Assembly (NCBI GenBank): GCA_964057225.1
Contig: OZ059900.1
Location: 19,049,638 to 19,113,637 of the forward strand
Length of the DNA stretch: 64,000 bases
DNA from: Auanema rhodensis
Taxonomy: Eukaryota > Nematoda > Chromadorea > Rhabditida > Rhabditidae
Reading direction: 5' to 3'
Position numbers and translations under genes: made by a program. Shown here piece by piece: positions 37,264-50,440 of the stretch; position 1 is the stretch's first letter; the number at the start of each line of letters is the position of its first letter. The notes under the pieces are model-generated. The model saw nothing but the letters and a program-made list of their open reading frames with translations. It searched no databases and had not been told where the DNA came from.

Positions 37264-40200
37264 ACTCATGCAATGTCAATGAAACCTAGCTCAAAATTGT
37301 TCGTACAACGTCTAGTTCCACTTTCACGACAAAAAAACAGGGGTTAGAAAATTAAGGAAATTAGCATATTCTGAGGGCACGCCCCTTATGGCTAATATTG
37401 ATTAAATCGATTTTTGTTCATATGAGTCGTCAAATGCAACGAATTTCAGCGTGTTACACACTAAAATGAAGCATTTCACATGCTGAACACTAGAAGAATA
37501 CAAAAACACAGTATTTCCCATGAGAAATATTTTATTATGCTGGAAAACCAGTTTTTCGAAATTTCGCTGTAAACAAGGTTTTGACTTACGATTTCATGTG
37601 TTCAAACTCATGCAATGTCAATGAAACCTAGCTCAAAATTGTTCGTACAACGTCTAGTTCCACTTTCACGACAAAAAAACAAGGGTTAGAAAATTAAGGA
37701 AATTAGCATATTCTGAGGGCACGCCCCTTATGGCTAATATTGATTAAATCGATTTTTGTTCATATGAGTCGTCAAATGCAACGAATTTCAGCGTGTTACA
37801 TACTAAAATGAAGCATTTTACATGCTGAACACTAGAAAAATACAAAAACACAGTATTTCCCATGAGAATTATTTTATTATGCTGGAAAACCAGTTTTTGG
37901 AAATTTCGCTGTAAACAAGGTTTTGACTTACGATTTCATGTGTTCAAACTCATGCAATGTCAATGAAACCTAGCTCAAAATTGTTCGTACAACGTCTAGT
38001 TCCACTTTCACGACAAAAAAACAGGGGTTAGAAAATTAAGGAAATTAGCATATTCTGAGGGCACGCCCCTTATGGCTAATATTGATTAAATCGATTTTTG
38101 TTCATATGAGTCGTCAAATGCAACGAATTTCAGCGTGTTATATACTAAAATGAAGCATTTTACATGCTGAACACTAGAAAAATACAAAAACACAGTATTT
38201 CCCATGAGAAATATTTTATCATGCTGGAAAACCAGTTTTTGGAAATTTCGCTGTAAACAAGGTTTTGACTTACGATTTCATGTGTTCAAACTCATGCAAT
38301 GTCAATGAAACCTAGCTCAAAATTGTTCGTACAACGTCTAGTTCCACTTTCACGACAAAAAAACAGGGGTTAGAAAATTAAGGAAATTAGCATATTCTGA
38401 GGGCACGCCCCTTATGGCTAATATTGATTAAATCGATTTTTGTTCATATGAGTCGTCAAATGCAACGAATTTCAGCGTGTTATATACTAAAATGAAGCAT
38501 TTTACATGCTGAACACTAGAAAAATACAAAAACACAGTATTTCCCATGAGAAATATTTTATCATGCTGGAAAACCAGTTTTTGGAAATTTCGCTGTAAAC
38601 AAGGTTTTGACTTACGATTTCATGTGTTCAAACTCATGCAATGTCAATGAAACCTAGCTCAAAATTGTTTGTACAACGTCTAGTTCCACTTTCACGACAA
38701 AAAAACAAGGGTTAGAAAATTAAGGAAATTAGCATATTCTGAGGGCACGCCCCTTATGGCTAATATTGATTAAATCGATTTTTGTTCATATGAGTCGTCA
38801 AATGCAACGAATTTCAGCGTGTTGCAAACTAAAATGAAGCATTTTACATGCTGAACACTAGAAAAATACAAAAACACAGTATTTCCCATGAGAAATATTT
38901 TATTATGCTGGAAAACCAGTTTTTGGAAATTTCGCTGTAAACAAGGTTTTGACTTACGATTTCATGTGTTCAAACTCATGCAATGTCAATGAAACCTAGC
39001 TCAAAATTGTTTGTACAACGTCTAGTTCCACTTTCACGACAAAAAAACAGGGTTAGAAAATTAAGGAAATTAGCATATTCTGAGGGCACGCCCCTTATGG
39101 CTAATATTGATTAAATCGATTTTTGTTCATATGAGTCGTCAAATGCAACGAATTTCAGCGTGTTACATACTAAAATGAAGCATTTTACATGCTGAACACT
39201 AGAAAAATACAAAAACACAGTATTTCCCATGAGAAATATTTTATTATGCTGGAAAACCAGTTTTTGGAAATTTCGCTGTAAACAAGGTTTTGACTTACGA
39301 TTTCATGTGTTCAAACTCATGCAATGTCAATGAAACCTAGCTCAAAATTGTTCGTACAACGTCTAGTTCCACTTTCAATACAAAAAAACAGGGGTTAGAA
39401 AATTAAGGAAATTAGCATATTCTGAGGGCACGCCCCTTATGGCTAATATTGATTAAATCGATTTTTGTTCATATGAGTCGTCAAATGCAACGAATTTCAG
39501 CGTGTTACATACTAAAATGAAGCATTTTACATGCTGAACACTAGAAAAATACAAAAACACAGTATTTCCCATGAGAAATATTTTATCATGCTGGAAAACC
39601 AGTTTTTGGAAATTTCGCTGTAAACAAGGTTTTGACTTACGATTTCATGTGTTCAAACTCATGCAATGTCAATGAAACCTAGCTCAAAATTGTTCGTACA
39701 ACGTCTAGTTCCACTTTCACGACAAAAAAACAGGGGTTAGAAAATTAAGGAAATTAGCATATTCTGAGGGCACGCCCCTTATGGCTAATATTGATTAAAT
39801 CGATTTTTGTTCATATGAGTCGTCAAATGCAACGAATTTCAGCGTGTTACAAACTAAAATGAAGCATTTTACATGCTGAACACTAGAAAAATACAAAAAC
39901 ACAGTATTTCCCATGAGAAATATTTTATTATGCTGGAAAACCAGTTTTTGGAAATTTCGCTGTAAACAAGGTTTTGACTTACGATTTCATGTGTTCAAAC
40001 TCATGCAATGTCAATGAAACCTAGCTCAAAATTGTTCGTACAACGTCTAGTTCCACTTTCACGACAAAAAAACAGGGGTTAGAAAATTAAGGAAATTAGC
40101 ATATTCTGAGGGCACGCCCCTTATGGCTAATATTGATTAAATCGATTTTTGTTCATATGAGTCGTCAAATGCAACGAATTGCAGCGTGTTACATACTAAT

Positions 40201-41206
40201 ATGAAGCATTTTACATGCTGAACACTAGAAAAATACAAAAACACAGTATTTCCCATGAGAAATATTTTATTATGCTGGAAAACCAGTTTTTGGAAATTTC
40301 GCTGTAAACAAGGTTTTGACTTACGATTTCATGTGTTCAAACTCATGCAATGTCAATGAAACCTAGCTCAAAATTGTTCGTACAACGTCTAGTTCCACTT
40401 TCTCGACAAAAAAACAGGGGTTAGAAAATTAAGGAAATTAGCATATTCTGAGGGCACGCCCCTTATGGCTAATATTGATTAAATCGATTTTTGTTCATAT
40501 GAGTCGTCAAATGCAACGAATTTCAGCGTGTTACATACTAAAATGAAGCATTTTACATGCTGAACACTAGAAAAATACAAAAACACAGTATTTCCCATGA
40601 GAAATATTTTATCATGCTGGAAAACCAGTTTTTGGAAATTTCGCTGTAAACAAGGTTTTGACTTACGATATCATGTGTTCAAACTCGTGCAATGTCAATG
40701 AAACCTAGCTCAAAATTGTTCGTACAACGTCTAGTTCCACTTTCACGACAAAAAAACAGGGGTTAGAAAATTAAGGAAATTAGCATATTCTGAGGGCACG
40801 CCCCTTATGGCTAATATTGATTAAATCGATTTTTGTTCATATGAGTCGTCAAATGCAACGAATTTCAGCGTGTTACATACTAAAATGAAGCATTTTACAT
40901 GCTGAACACTAGAAAAATACAAAAACACAGTATTTCCCATGAGAAATATTTTATCATGCTGGAAAACCAGTTTTTGGAAATTTCGCTGTAAACAAGGTTT
41001 TGACTTACGATTTCATGTGTTCAAACTCATGCAATGTCAATGAAACCTAGCTCAAAATTGTTTGTACAACGTCTAGTTCCACTTTCACGACAAAAAAACA
41101 GGGGTTAGAAAATTAAGGAAATTAGCATATTCTGAGGGCACGCCCCTTATGGCTAATATTGATTAAATCGATTTTTGTTCATATGAGTCGTCAAATGCAA
41201 CGAATT
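37264..41206 (-). repeat. Inner edge of the inverted A arm, rich in singleton variants
   Basis: The first eleven complete copies next to B hold many changes seen only once: gagaattatttt (37864), tttcaatacaaa (39374), ttgcagcg and actaatatg (about 40180-40200), tttctcgac (40399), gatatcatg and ctcgtgc (about 40670-40690). They also share ttatcatg, gtttgtac and caaggg with the outer zone past 53519. The pattern fits an older, less homogenised array edge. Confidence 0.65.
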
Positions 41207-44200
41207 TCAGCGTGTTACAAACTAAAATGAAGCATTTTACATGCTGAACACTAGAAAAATACAAAAACACAGTGTTTCCCATGAGAAATATTTTATTATG
41301 CTGGAAAACCAGTTTTTGGAAATTTCGCTGTAAACAAGGTTTTGACTTACGATTTCATGTGTTCAAACTCATGCAATGTCAATGAAACCTAGCTCAAAAT
41401 TGTTCGTACAACGTCTAGTTCCACTTTCACGACAAAAAAACAGGGGTTAGAAAATTAAGGAAATTAGCATATTCTGAGGGCACGCCCCTTATGGCTAATA
41501 TTGATTAAATCGATTTTTGTTCATATGAGTCGTCAAATGCAACGAATTTCAGCGTGTTACATACTAAAATGAAGCATTTTACATGCTGAACACTAGAAAA
41601 ATACAAAAACACAGTATTCCCCATGAGAAATATTTTATTATGCTGGAAAACCAGTTTTTGGAAATTTCGCTGTAAACAAGGTTTTGACTTACGATTTCAT
41701 GTGTTCAAACTCATGCAATGTCAATGAAACCTAGCTCAAAATTGTTCGTACAACGTCTAGTTCCACTTTCACGACAAAAAAACAGGGGTTAGAAAATTAA
41801 GGAAATTAGCATATTCTGAGGGCACGCCCCTTATGGCTAATATTGATTAAATCGATTTTTGTTCATATGAGTCGTCAAATGCAACGAATTTCAGCGTGTT
41901 ACATACTAAAATGAAGCATTTTACATGCTGAACACTAGAAAAATACAAAAACACAGTATTTCCCATGAGAAATATTTTATTATGCTGGAAAACCAGTTTT
42001 TGGAAATTTCGCTGTAAACAAGGTTTTGACTTACGATTTCATGTGTTCAAACTCATGCAATGTCAATGAAACCTAGCTCAAAATTGTTCGTACAACGTCT
42101 AGTTCCACTTTCACGACAAAAAAACAGGGGTTAGAAAATTAAGGAAATTAGCATATTCTGAGGGCACGCCCCTTATGGCTAATATTGATTAAATCGATTT
42201 TTGTTCATATGAGTCGTCAAATGCAACGAATTTCAGCGTGTTACATACTAAAATGAAGCATTTTACATGCTGAACACTAGAAAAATACAAAAACACAGTA
42301 TTTCAAATGAGAAATATTTTATTATGCTGGAAAACCAGTTTTTGGAAAGTTCGCTGTAAACAAGGTTTTGACTTACGATTTCATGTGTTCAAACTCATGC
42401 AATGTCTATGAAACCTAGCTCAAAATTGTTCGTACAACGTCTAGTTCCACTTTCACGACAAAAAAACAGGTGTTAGAAAATTAAGGAAATTAGCATATTC
42501 TGAGGGCACGCCCCTTATGGCTAATATTGATTAAATCGATTTTTGTTCATATGAGTCGTCAAATGCAACGAATTTCAGCGTGTTACAAACTAAAATGAAG
42601 CATTTTACATGCTGAACACTAGAAAAATACAAAAACACAGTATTCCCCATGAGAAATATTTTATTATGCTGGAAAACCAGTTTTTGGAAATTTCGCTGTA
42701 AACAAGGTTTTGACTTACGATTTCATGTGTTCAAACTCATGCAATGTCAATGAAACCTAGCTCAAAATTGTTCGTACAACGTCTAGTTCCACTTTCACGA
42801 CAAAAAAACAGGGGTTAGAAAATTAAGGAAATTAGCATATTCTGAGGGCACGCCCCTTATGGCTAATATTGATTAAATCGATTTTTGTTCATATGAGTCG
42901 TGAAATGCAACGAATTTCAGCGTGTTACATACTAAAATGAAGCATTTTACATGCTGAACACTAGAAAAATACAAAAACACAGTATTTCCCATGAGAAATA
43001 TTTTATTATGCTGGAAAACCAGTTTTTGGAAATTTCGCTGTAAACAAGGTTTTGACTTACGATTTCATGTGTTCAAACTCATGCAATGTCAATGAAACCT
43101 AGCTCAAAATTGTTCGTACAACGTCTAGTTCCACTTTCACGACAAAAAAACAGGGGTTAGAAAATTAAGGAAATTAGCATATTCTGAGGGCACGCCCCTT
43201 ATGGCTAATATTGATTAAATCGATTTTTGTTCATATGAGTCGTCAAATGCAACGAATTTCAGCGTGTTACATACTAAAATGAAGCATTTTACATGCTGAA
43301 CACTAGAAAAATACAAAAACACAGTATTTCAAATGAGAAATATTTTATTATGCTGGAAAACCAGTTTTTGGAAATTTCGCTGTAAACAAGGTTTTGACTT
43401 ACGATTTCATGTGTTCAAACTCATGCAATGTCAATGAAACCTAGCTCAAAATTGTTCGTACAACGTCTAGTTCCACTTTCACGACAAAAAAACAGGGGTT
43501 AGAAAATTAAGGAAATTAGCATATTCTGAGGGCACGCCCGTTATGGCTAATATTGATTAAATCGATTTTTGTTCATATGAGTCGTCAAATGCAACGAATT
43601 TCAGCGTGTTACAAACTAAAATGAAGCATTTTACATGCTGAACACTAGAAAAATACAAAAACACAGTGTTTCCCATGAGAAATATTTTATTATGCTGGAA
43701 AACCAGTTTTTGGAAATTTCGCTGTAAACAAGGTTTTGACTTACGATTTCATGTGTTCAAACTCATGCAATGTCAATGAAACCTAGCTCAAAATTGTTCG
43801 TACAACGTCTAGTTCCACTTTCACGACAAAAAAACAGGGGTTAGAAAATTAAGGAAATTAGCATATTCTGAGGGCACGCCCCTCATGGCTAATATTGATT
43901 AAATCGATTTTTGTTCATATGAGTCGTCAAATGCAACGAATTTCAGCGTGTTACATACTAAAATGAAGCATTTTACATGCTGAACACTAGAAAAATACAA
44001 AAACACAGTATTTCCCATGAGAAATATTTTATTATGCTGGAAAACCAGTTTTTGGAAATTTCGCTGTAAACAAGGTTTTGACTTACGATTTCATGTGTTC
44101 AAACTCATGCAATGTCAATGAAACCTAGCTCAAAATTGTTCGTACAACGTCTAGTTCCACTTTCACGACAAAAAAACAGGGGTTAGAAAATTAAGGAAAT

Positions 44201-47200
44201 TAGCATATTCTGAGGGCACGCCCCTTATGGCTAATATTGATTAAATCGATTTTTGTTCATATGAGTCGTCAAATGCAACGAATTTCAGCGTGTTACATAC
44301 TAAAATGAAGCATTTTACATGCTGAACACTAGAAAAATACAAAAACACAGTATTCCCCATGAGAAATATTTTATTATGCTGGAAAACCAGTTTTTGGAAA
44401 TTTCGCTGTAAACAAGGTTTTGACTTACGATTTCATGTGTTCAAACTCATGCAATGTCAATGAAACCTAGCTCAAAATTGTTCGTACAACGTCTAGTTCC
44501 ACTTTCACGACAAAAAAACAGGGGTTAGAAAATTAAGGAAATTAGCATATTCTGAGGGCACGCCCCTTATGGCTAATATTGATTAAATCGATTTTTGTTC
44601 ATATGAGTCGTCAAATGCAACGAATTTCAGCGTGTTACATACTAAAATGAAGCATTTTACATGCTGAACACTAGAAAAATACAAAAACACAGTATTTCCC
44701 ATGAGAAATATTTTATTATGCTGGAAAACCAGTTTTTGGAAATTTCGCTGTAAACAAGGTTTTGACTTACGATTTCATGTGTTCAAACTCATGCAATGTC
44801 AATGAAACCTAGCTCAAAATTGTTCGTACAACGTCTAGTTCCACTTTCACGACAAAAAAACAGGGGTTAGAAAATTAAGGAAATTAGCATATTCTGAGGG
44901 CACGCCCCTTATGGCTAATATTGATTAAATCGATTTTTGTTCATATGAGTCGTCAAATGCAACGAATTTCAGCGTGTTACATACTAAAATGAAGCATTTT
45001 ACATGCTGAACACTAGAAAAATACAAAAACACAGTATTTCAAATGAGAAATATTTTATTATGCTGGAAAACCAGTTTTTGGAAATTTCGCTGTAAACAAG
45101 GTTTTGACTTACGATTTCATGTGTTCAAACTCATGCAATGTCAATGAAACCTAGCTCAAAATTGTTCGTACAACGTCTAGTTCCACTTTCACGACAAAAA
45201 AACAGGGGTTAGAAAATTAAGGAAATTAGCATATTCTGAGGGCACGCCCCTTATGGCTAATATTGATTAAATCGATTTTTGTTCATATGAGTCGTCAAAT
45301 GCAACGAATTTCAGCGTGTTACAAACTAAAATGAAGCATTTTACATGCTGAACACTAGAAAAATACAAAAACACAGTATTCCCCATGAGAAATATTTTAT
45401 TATGCTGGAAAACCAGTTTTTGGAAATTTCGCTGTAAACAAGGTTTTGACTTACGATTTCATGTGTTCAAACTCATGCAATGTCAATGAAACCTAGCTCA
45501 AAATTGTTCGTACAACGTCTAGTTCCACTTTCACGACAAAAAAACAGGGGTTAGAAAATTAAGGAAATTAGCATATTCTGAGGGCACGCCCCTTATGGCT
45601 AATATTGATTAAATCGATTTTTGTTCATATGAGTCGTCAAATGCAACGAATTTCAGCGTGTTACATACTAAAATGAAGCATTTTACATGCTGAACACTAG
45701 AAAAATACAAAAACACAGTATTTCCCATGAGAAATATTTTATTATGCTGGAAAACCAGTTTTTGGAAATTTCGCTGTAAACAAGGTTTTGACTTACGATT
45801 TCATGTGTTCAAACTCATGCAATGTCAATGAAACCTAGCTCAAAATTGTTCGTACAACGTCTAGTTCCACTTTCACGACAAAAAAACAGGGGTTAGAAAA
45901 TTAAGGAAATTAGCATATTCTGAGGGCACGCCCCTTATGGCTAATATTGATTAAATCGATTTTTGTTCATATGAGTCGTCAAATGCAACGAATTTCAGCG
46001 TGTTACATACTAAAATGAAGCATTTTACATGCTGAACACTAGAAAAATACAAAAACACAGTATTTCAAATGAGAAATATTTTATTATGCTGGAAAACCAG
46101 TTTTTGGAAATTTCGCTGTAAACAAGGTTTTGACTTACGATTTCATGTGTTCAAACTCATGCAATGTCAATGAAACCTAGCTCAAAATTGTTCGTACAAC
46201 GTCTAGTTCCACTTTCACGACAAAAAAACAGGGGTTAGAAAATTAAGGAAATTAGCATATTCTGAGGGCACGCCCCTTATGGCTAATATTGATTAAATCG
46301 ATTTTTGTTCATATGAGTCGTCAAATGCAACGAATTTCAGCGTGTTACAAACTAAAATGAAGCATTTTACATGCTGAACACTAGAAAAATACAAAAACAC
46401 AGTGTTTCCCATGAGAAATATTTTATTATGCTGGAAAACCAGTTTTTGGAAATTTCGCTGTAAACAAGGTTTTGACTTACGATTTCATGTGTTCAAACTC
46501 ATGCAATGTCAATGAAACCTAGCTCAAAATTGTTCGTACAACGTCTAGTTCCACTTTCACGACAAAAAAACAGGGGTTAGAAAATTAAGGAAATTAGCAT
46601 ATTCTGAGGGCACGCCCCTCATGGCTAATATTGATTAAATCGATTTTTGTTCATATGAGTCGTCAAATGCAACGAATTTCAGCGTGTTACATACTAAAAT
46701 GAAGCATTTTACATGCTGAACACTAGAAAAATACAAAAACACAGTATTCCCCATGAGAAATATTTTATTATGCTGGAAAACCAGTTTTTGGAAATTTCGC
46801 TGTAAACAAGGTTTTGACTTACGATTTCATGTGTTCAAACTCATGCAATGTCAATGAAACCTAGCTCAAAATTGTTCGTACAACGTCTAGTTCCACTTTC
46901 ACGACAAAAAAACAGGGGTTAGAAAATTAAGGAAATTAGCATATTCTGAGGGCACGCCCCTTATGGCTAATATTGATTAAATCGATTTTTGTTCATATGA
47001 GTCGTCAAATGCAACGAATTTCAGCGTGTTACATACTAAAATGAAGCATTTTACATGCTGAACACTAGAAAAATACAAAAACACAGTATTTCCCATGAGA
47101 AATATTTTATTATGCTGGAAAACCAGTTTTTGGAAATTTCGCTGTAAACAAGGTTTTGACTTACGATTTCATGTGTTCAAACTCATGCAATGTCAATGAA

Positions 47201-47362
47201 ACCTAGCTCAAAATTGTTCGTACAACGTCTAGTTCCACTTTCACGACAAAAAAACAGGGGTTAGAAAATTAAGGAAATTAGCATATTCTGAGGGCACGCC
47301 CCTTATGGCTAATATTGATTAAATCGATTTTTGTTCATATGAGTCGTCAAATGCAACGAATT

Positions 47363-50300
47363 TCAGCGTGTTACATACTAAAATGAAGCATTTTACATGC
47401 TGAACACTAGAAAAATACAAAAACACAGTATTTCAAATGAGAAATATTTTATTATGCTGGAAAACCAGTTTTTGGAAATTTCGCTGTAAACAAGGTTTTG
47501 ACTTACGATTTCATGTGTTCAAACTCATGCAATGTCAATGAAACCTAGCTCAAAATTGTTCGTACAACGTCTAGTTCCACTTTCACGACAAAAAAACAGG
47601 GGTTAGAAAATTAAGGAAATTAGCATATTCTGAGGGCACGCCCCTTATGGCTAATATTGATTAAATCGATTTTTGTTCATATGAGTCGTCAAATGCAACG
47701 AATTTCAGCGTGTTACAAACTAAAATGAAGCATTTTACATGCTGAACACTAGAAAAATACAAAAACACAGTGTTTCCCATGAGAAATATTTTATTATGCT
47801 GGAAAACCAGTTTTTGGAAATTTCGCTGTAAACAAGGTTTTGACTTACGATTTCATGTGTTCAAACTCATGCAATGTCAATGAAACCTAGCTCAAAATTG
47901 TTCGTACAACGTCTAGTTCCACTTTCACGACAAAAAAACAGGGGTTAGAAAATTAAGGAAATTAGCATATTCTGAGGGCACGCCCCTCATGGCTAATATT
48001 GATTAAATCGATTTTTGTTCATATGAGTCGTCAAATGCAACGAATTTCAGCGTGTTACATACTAAAATGAAGCATTTTACATGCTGAACACTAGAAAAAT
48101 ACAAAAACACAGTATTCCCCATGAGAAATATTTTATTATGCTGGAAAACCAGTTTTTGGAAATTTCGCTGTAAACAAGGTTTTGACTTACGATTTCATGT
48201 GTTCAAACTCATGCAATGTCAATGAAACCTAGCTCAAAATTGTTCGTACAACGTCTAGTTCCACTTTCACGACAAAAAAACAGGGGTTAGAAAATTAAGG
48301 AAATTAGCATATTCTGAGGGCACGCCCCTTATGGCTAATATTGATTAAATCGATTTTTGTTCATATGAGTCGTCAAATGCAACGAATTTCAGCGTGTTAC
48401 ATACTAAAATGAAGCATTTTACATGCTGAACACTAGAAAAATACAAAAACACAGTATTTCCCATGAGAAATATTTTATTATGCTGGAAAACCAGTTTTTG
48501 GAAATTTCGCTGTAAACAAGGTTTTGACTTACGATTTCATGTGTTCAAACTCATGCAATGTCAATGAAACCTAGCTCAAAATTGTTCGTACAACGTCTAG
48601 TTCCACTTTCACAACAAAAAAACAGGGGTTAGAAAATTAAGGAAATTAGCATATTCTGAGGGCACGCCCCTTATGGCTAATATTGATTAAATCGATTTTT
48701 GTTCATATGAGTCGTCAAATGCAACGAATTTCAGCGTGTTACATACTAAAATGAAGCATTTTACATGCTGAACACTAGAAAAATACGAAAACACAGTATT
48801 TCCCATGAGAAATATTTTATTATGCTGGAAAACCAGTTTTTGGAAATTTCGCTGTAAACAAGGTTTTGACTTACGATTTCATGTGTTCAAACTCATGCAA
48901 TGTCAATGAAACCTAGCTCAAAATTGTTCGTACAACGTCTAGTTCCACTTTCACGACAAAAAAACAGGGGTTAGAAAATTAAGGAAATTAGCATATTCTG
49001 AGGGCACGCCCCTTATGGCTAATATTGATTAAATCGATTTTTGTTCATATGAGTCGTCAAATGCAACGAATTTCAGCGTGTTACAAACTAAAATGAAGCA
49101 TTTTACATGCTGAACACTAGAAAAATACAAAAACACAGTGTTTCCCATGAGAAATATTTTATTATGCTGGAAAACCAGTTTTTGGAAATTTCGCTGTAAA
49201 CAAGGTTTTGACTTACGATTTCATGTGTTCAAACTCATGCAATGTCAATGAAACCTAGCTCAAAATTGTTCGTACAACGTCTAGTTCCACTTTCACGACA
49301 AAAAAACAGGGGTTAGAAAATTAAGGAAATTAGCATATTCTGAGGGCACGCCCCTCATGGCTAATATTGATTAAATCGATTTTTGTTCATATGAGTCGTC
49401 AAATGCAACGAATTTCAGCGTGTTACATACTAAAATGAAGCATTTTACATGCTGAACACTAGAAAAATACAAAAACACAGTATTCCCCATGAGAAATATT
49501 TTATTATGCTGGAAAACCAGTTTTTGGAAATTTCGCTGTAAACAAGGTTTTGACTTACGATTTCATGTGTTCAAACTCATGCAATGTCAATGAAACCTAG
49601 CTCAAAATTGTTCGTACAACGTCTAGTTCCACTTTCACGACAAAAAAACAGGGGTTAGAAAATTAAGGAAATTAGCATATTCTGAGGGCACGCCCCTTAT
49701 GGCTAATATTGATTAAATCGATTTTTGTTCATATGAGTCGTCAAATGCAACGAATTTCAGCGTGTTACAAACTAAAATGAAGCATTTTACATGCTGAACA
49801 CTAGAAAAATACAAAAACACAGTATTTCCCATGAGAAATATTTTATTATGCTGGAAAACCAGTTTTTGGAAATTTCGCTGTAAACAAGGTTTTGACTTAC
49901 GATTTCATGTGTTCAAACTCATGCAATGTCAATGAAACCTAGCTCAAAATTGTTCGTACAACGTCTAGTTCCACTTTCACGACAAAAAAACAGGGGTTAG
50001 AAAATTAAGGAAATTAGCATATTCTGAGGGCACGCCCCTTATGGCTAATATTGATTAAATCGATTTTTGTTCATATGAGTCGTCAAATGCAACGAATTTC
50101 AGCGTGTTACATACTAAAATGAAGCATTTTACATGCTGAACACTAGAAAAATACAAAAACACAGTATTTCCCATGAGAAATATTTTATTATGCTGGAAAA
50201 CCAGTTTTTGGAAATTTCGCTGTAAACAAGGTTTTGACTTACGATTTCATGTGTTCAAACTCATGCAATGTCAATGAAACCTAGCTCAAAATTGTTCGTA

Positions 50301-50440
50301 CAACGTCTAGTTCCACTTTCACGACAAAAAAACAGGGGTTAGAAAATTAAGGAAATTAGCATATTCTGAGGGCACGCCCCTTATGGCTAATATTGATTAA
50401 ATCGATTTTTGTTCATATGAGTCGTCAAATGCAACGAATT
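47363..50440 (-). repeat. Nine-mer higher-order repeat, unit 1 (3078 bp)
   Basis: In window order the nine copies carry: tttcaaatg; ttacaaac with cagtgtttccc and cctcatgg; gtattcccc; tttcacaac; atacgaaaac; ttacaaac with cagtgtttccc and cctcatgg; gtattcccc; ttacaaac; unmarked. The first seven are matched exactly in order by the next nine-copy unit, including the rare tttcacaac and atacgaaaac markers. Confidence 0.8.
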
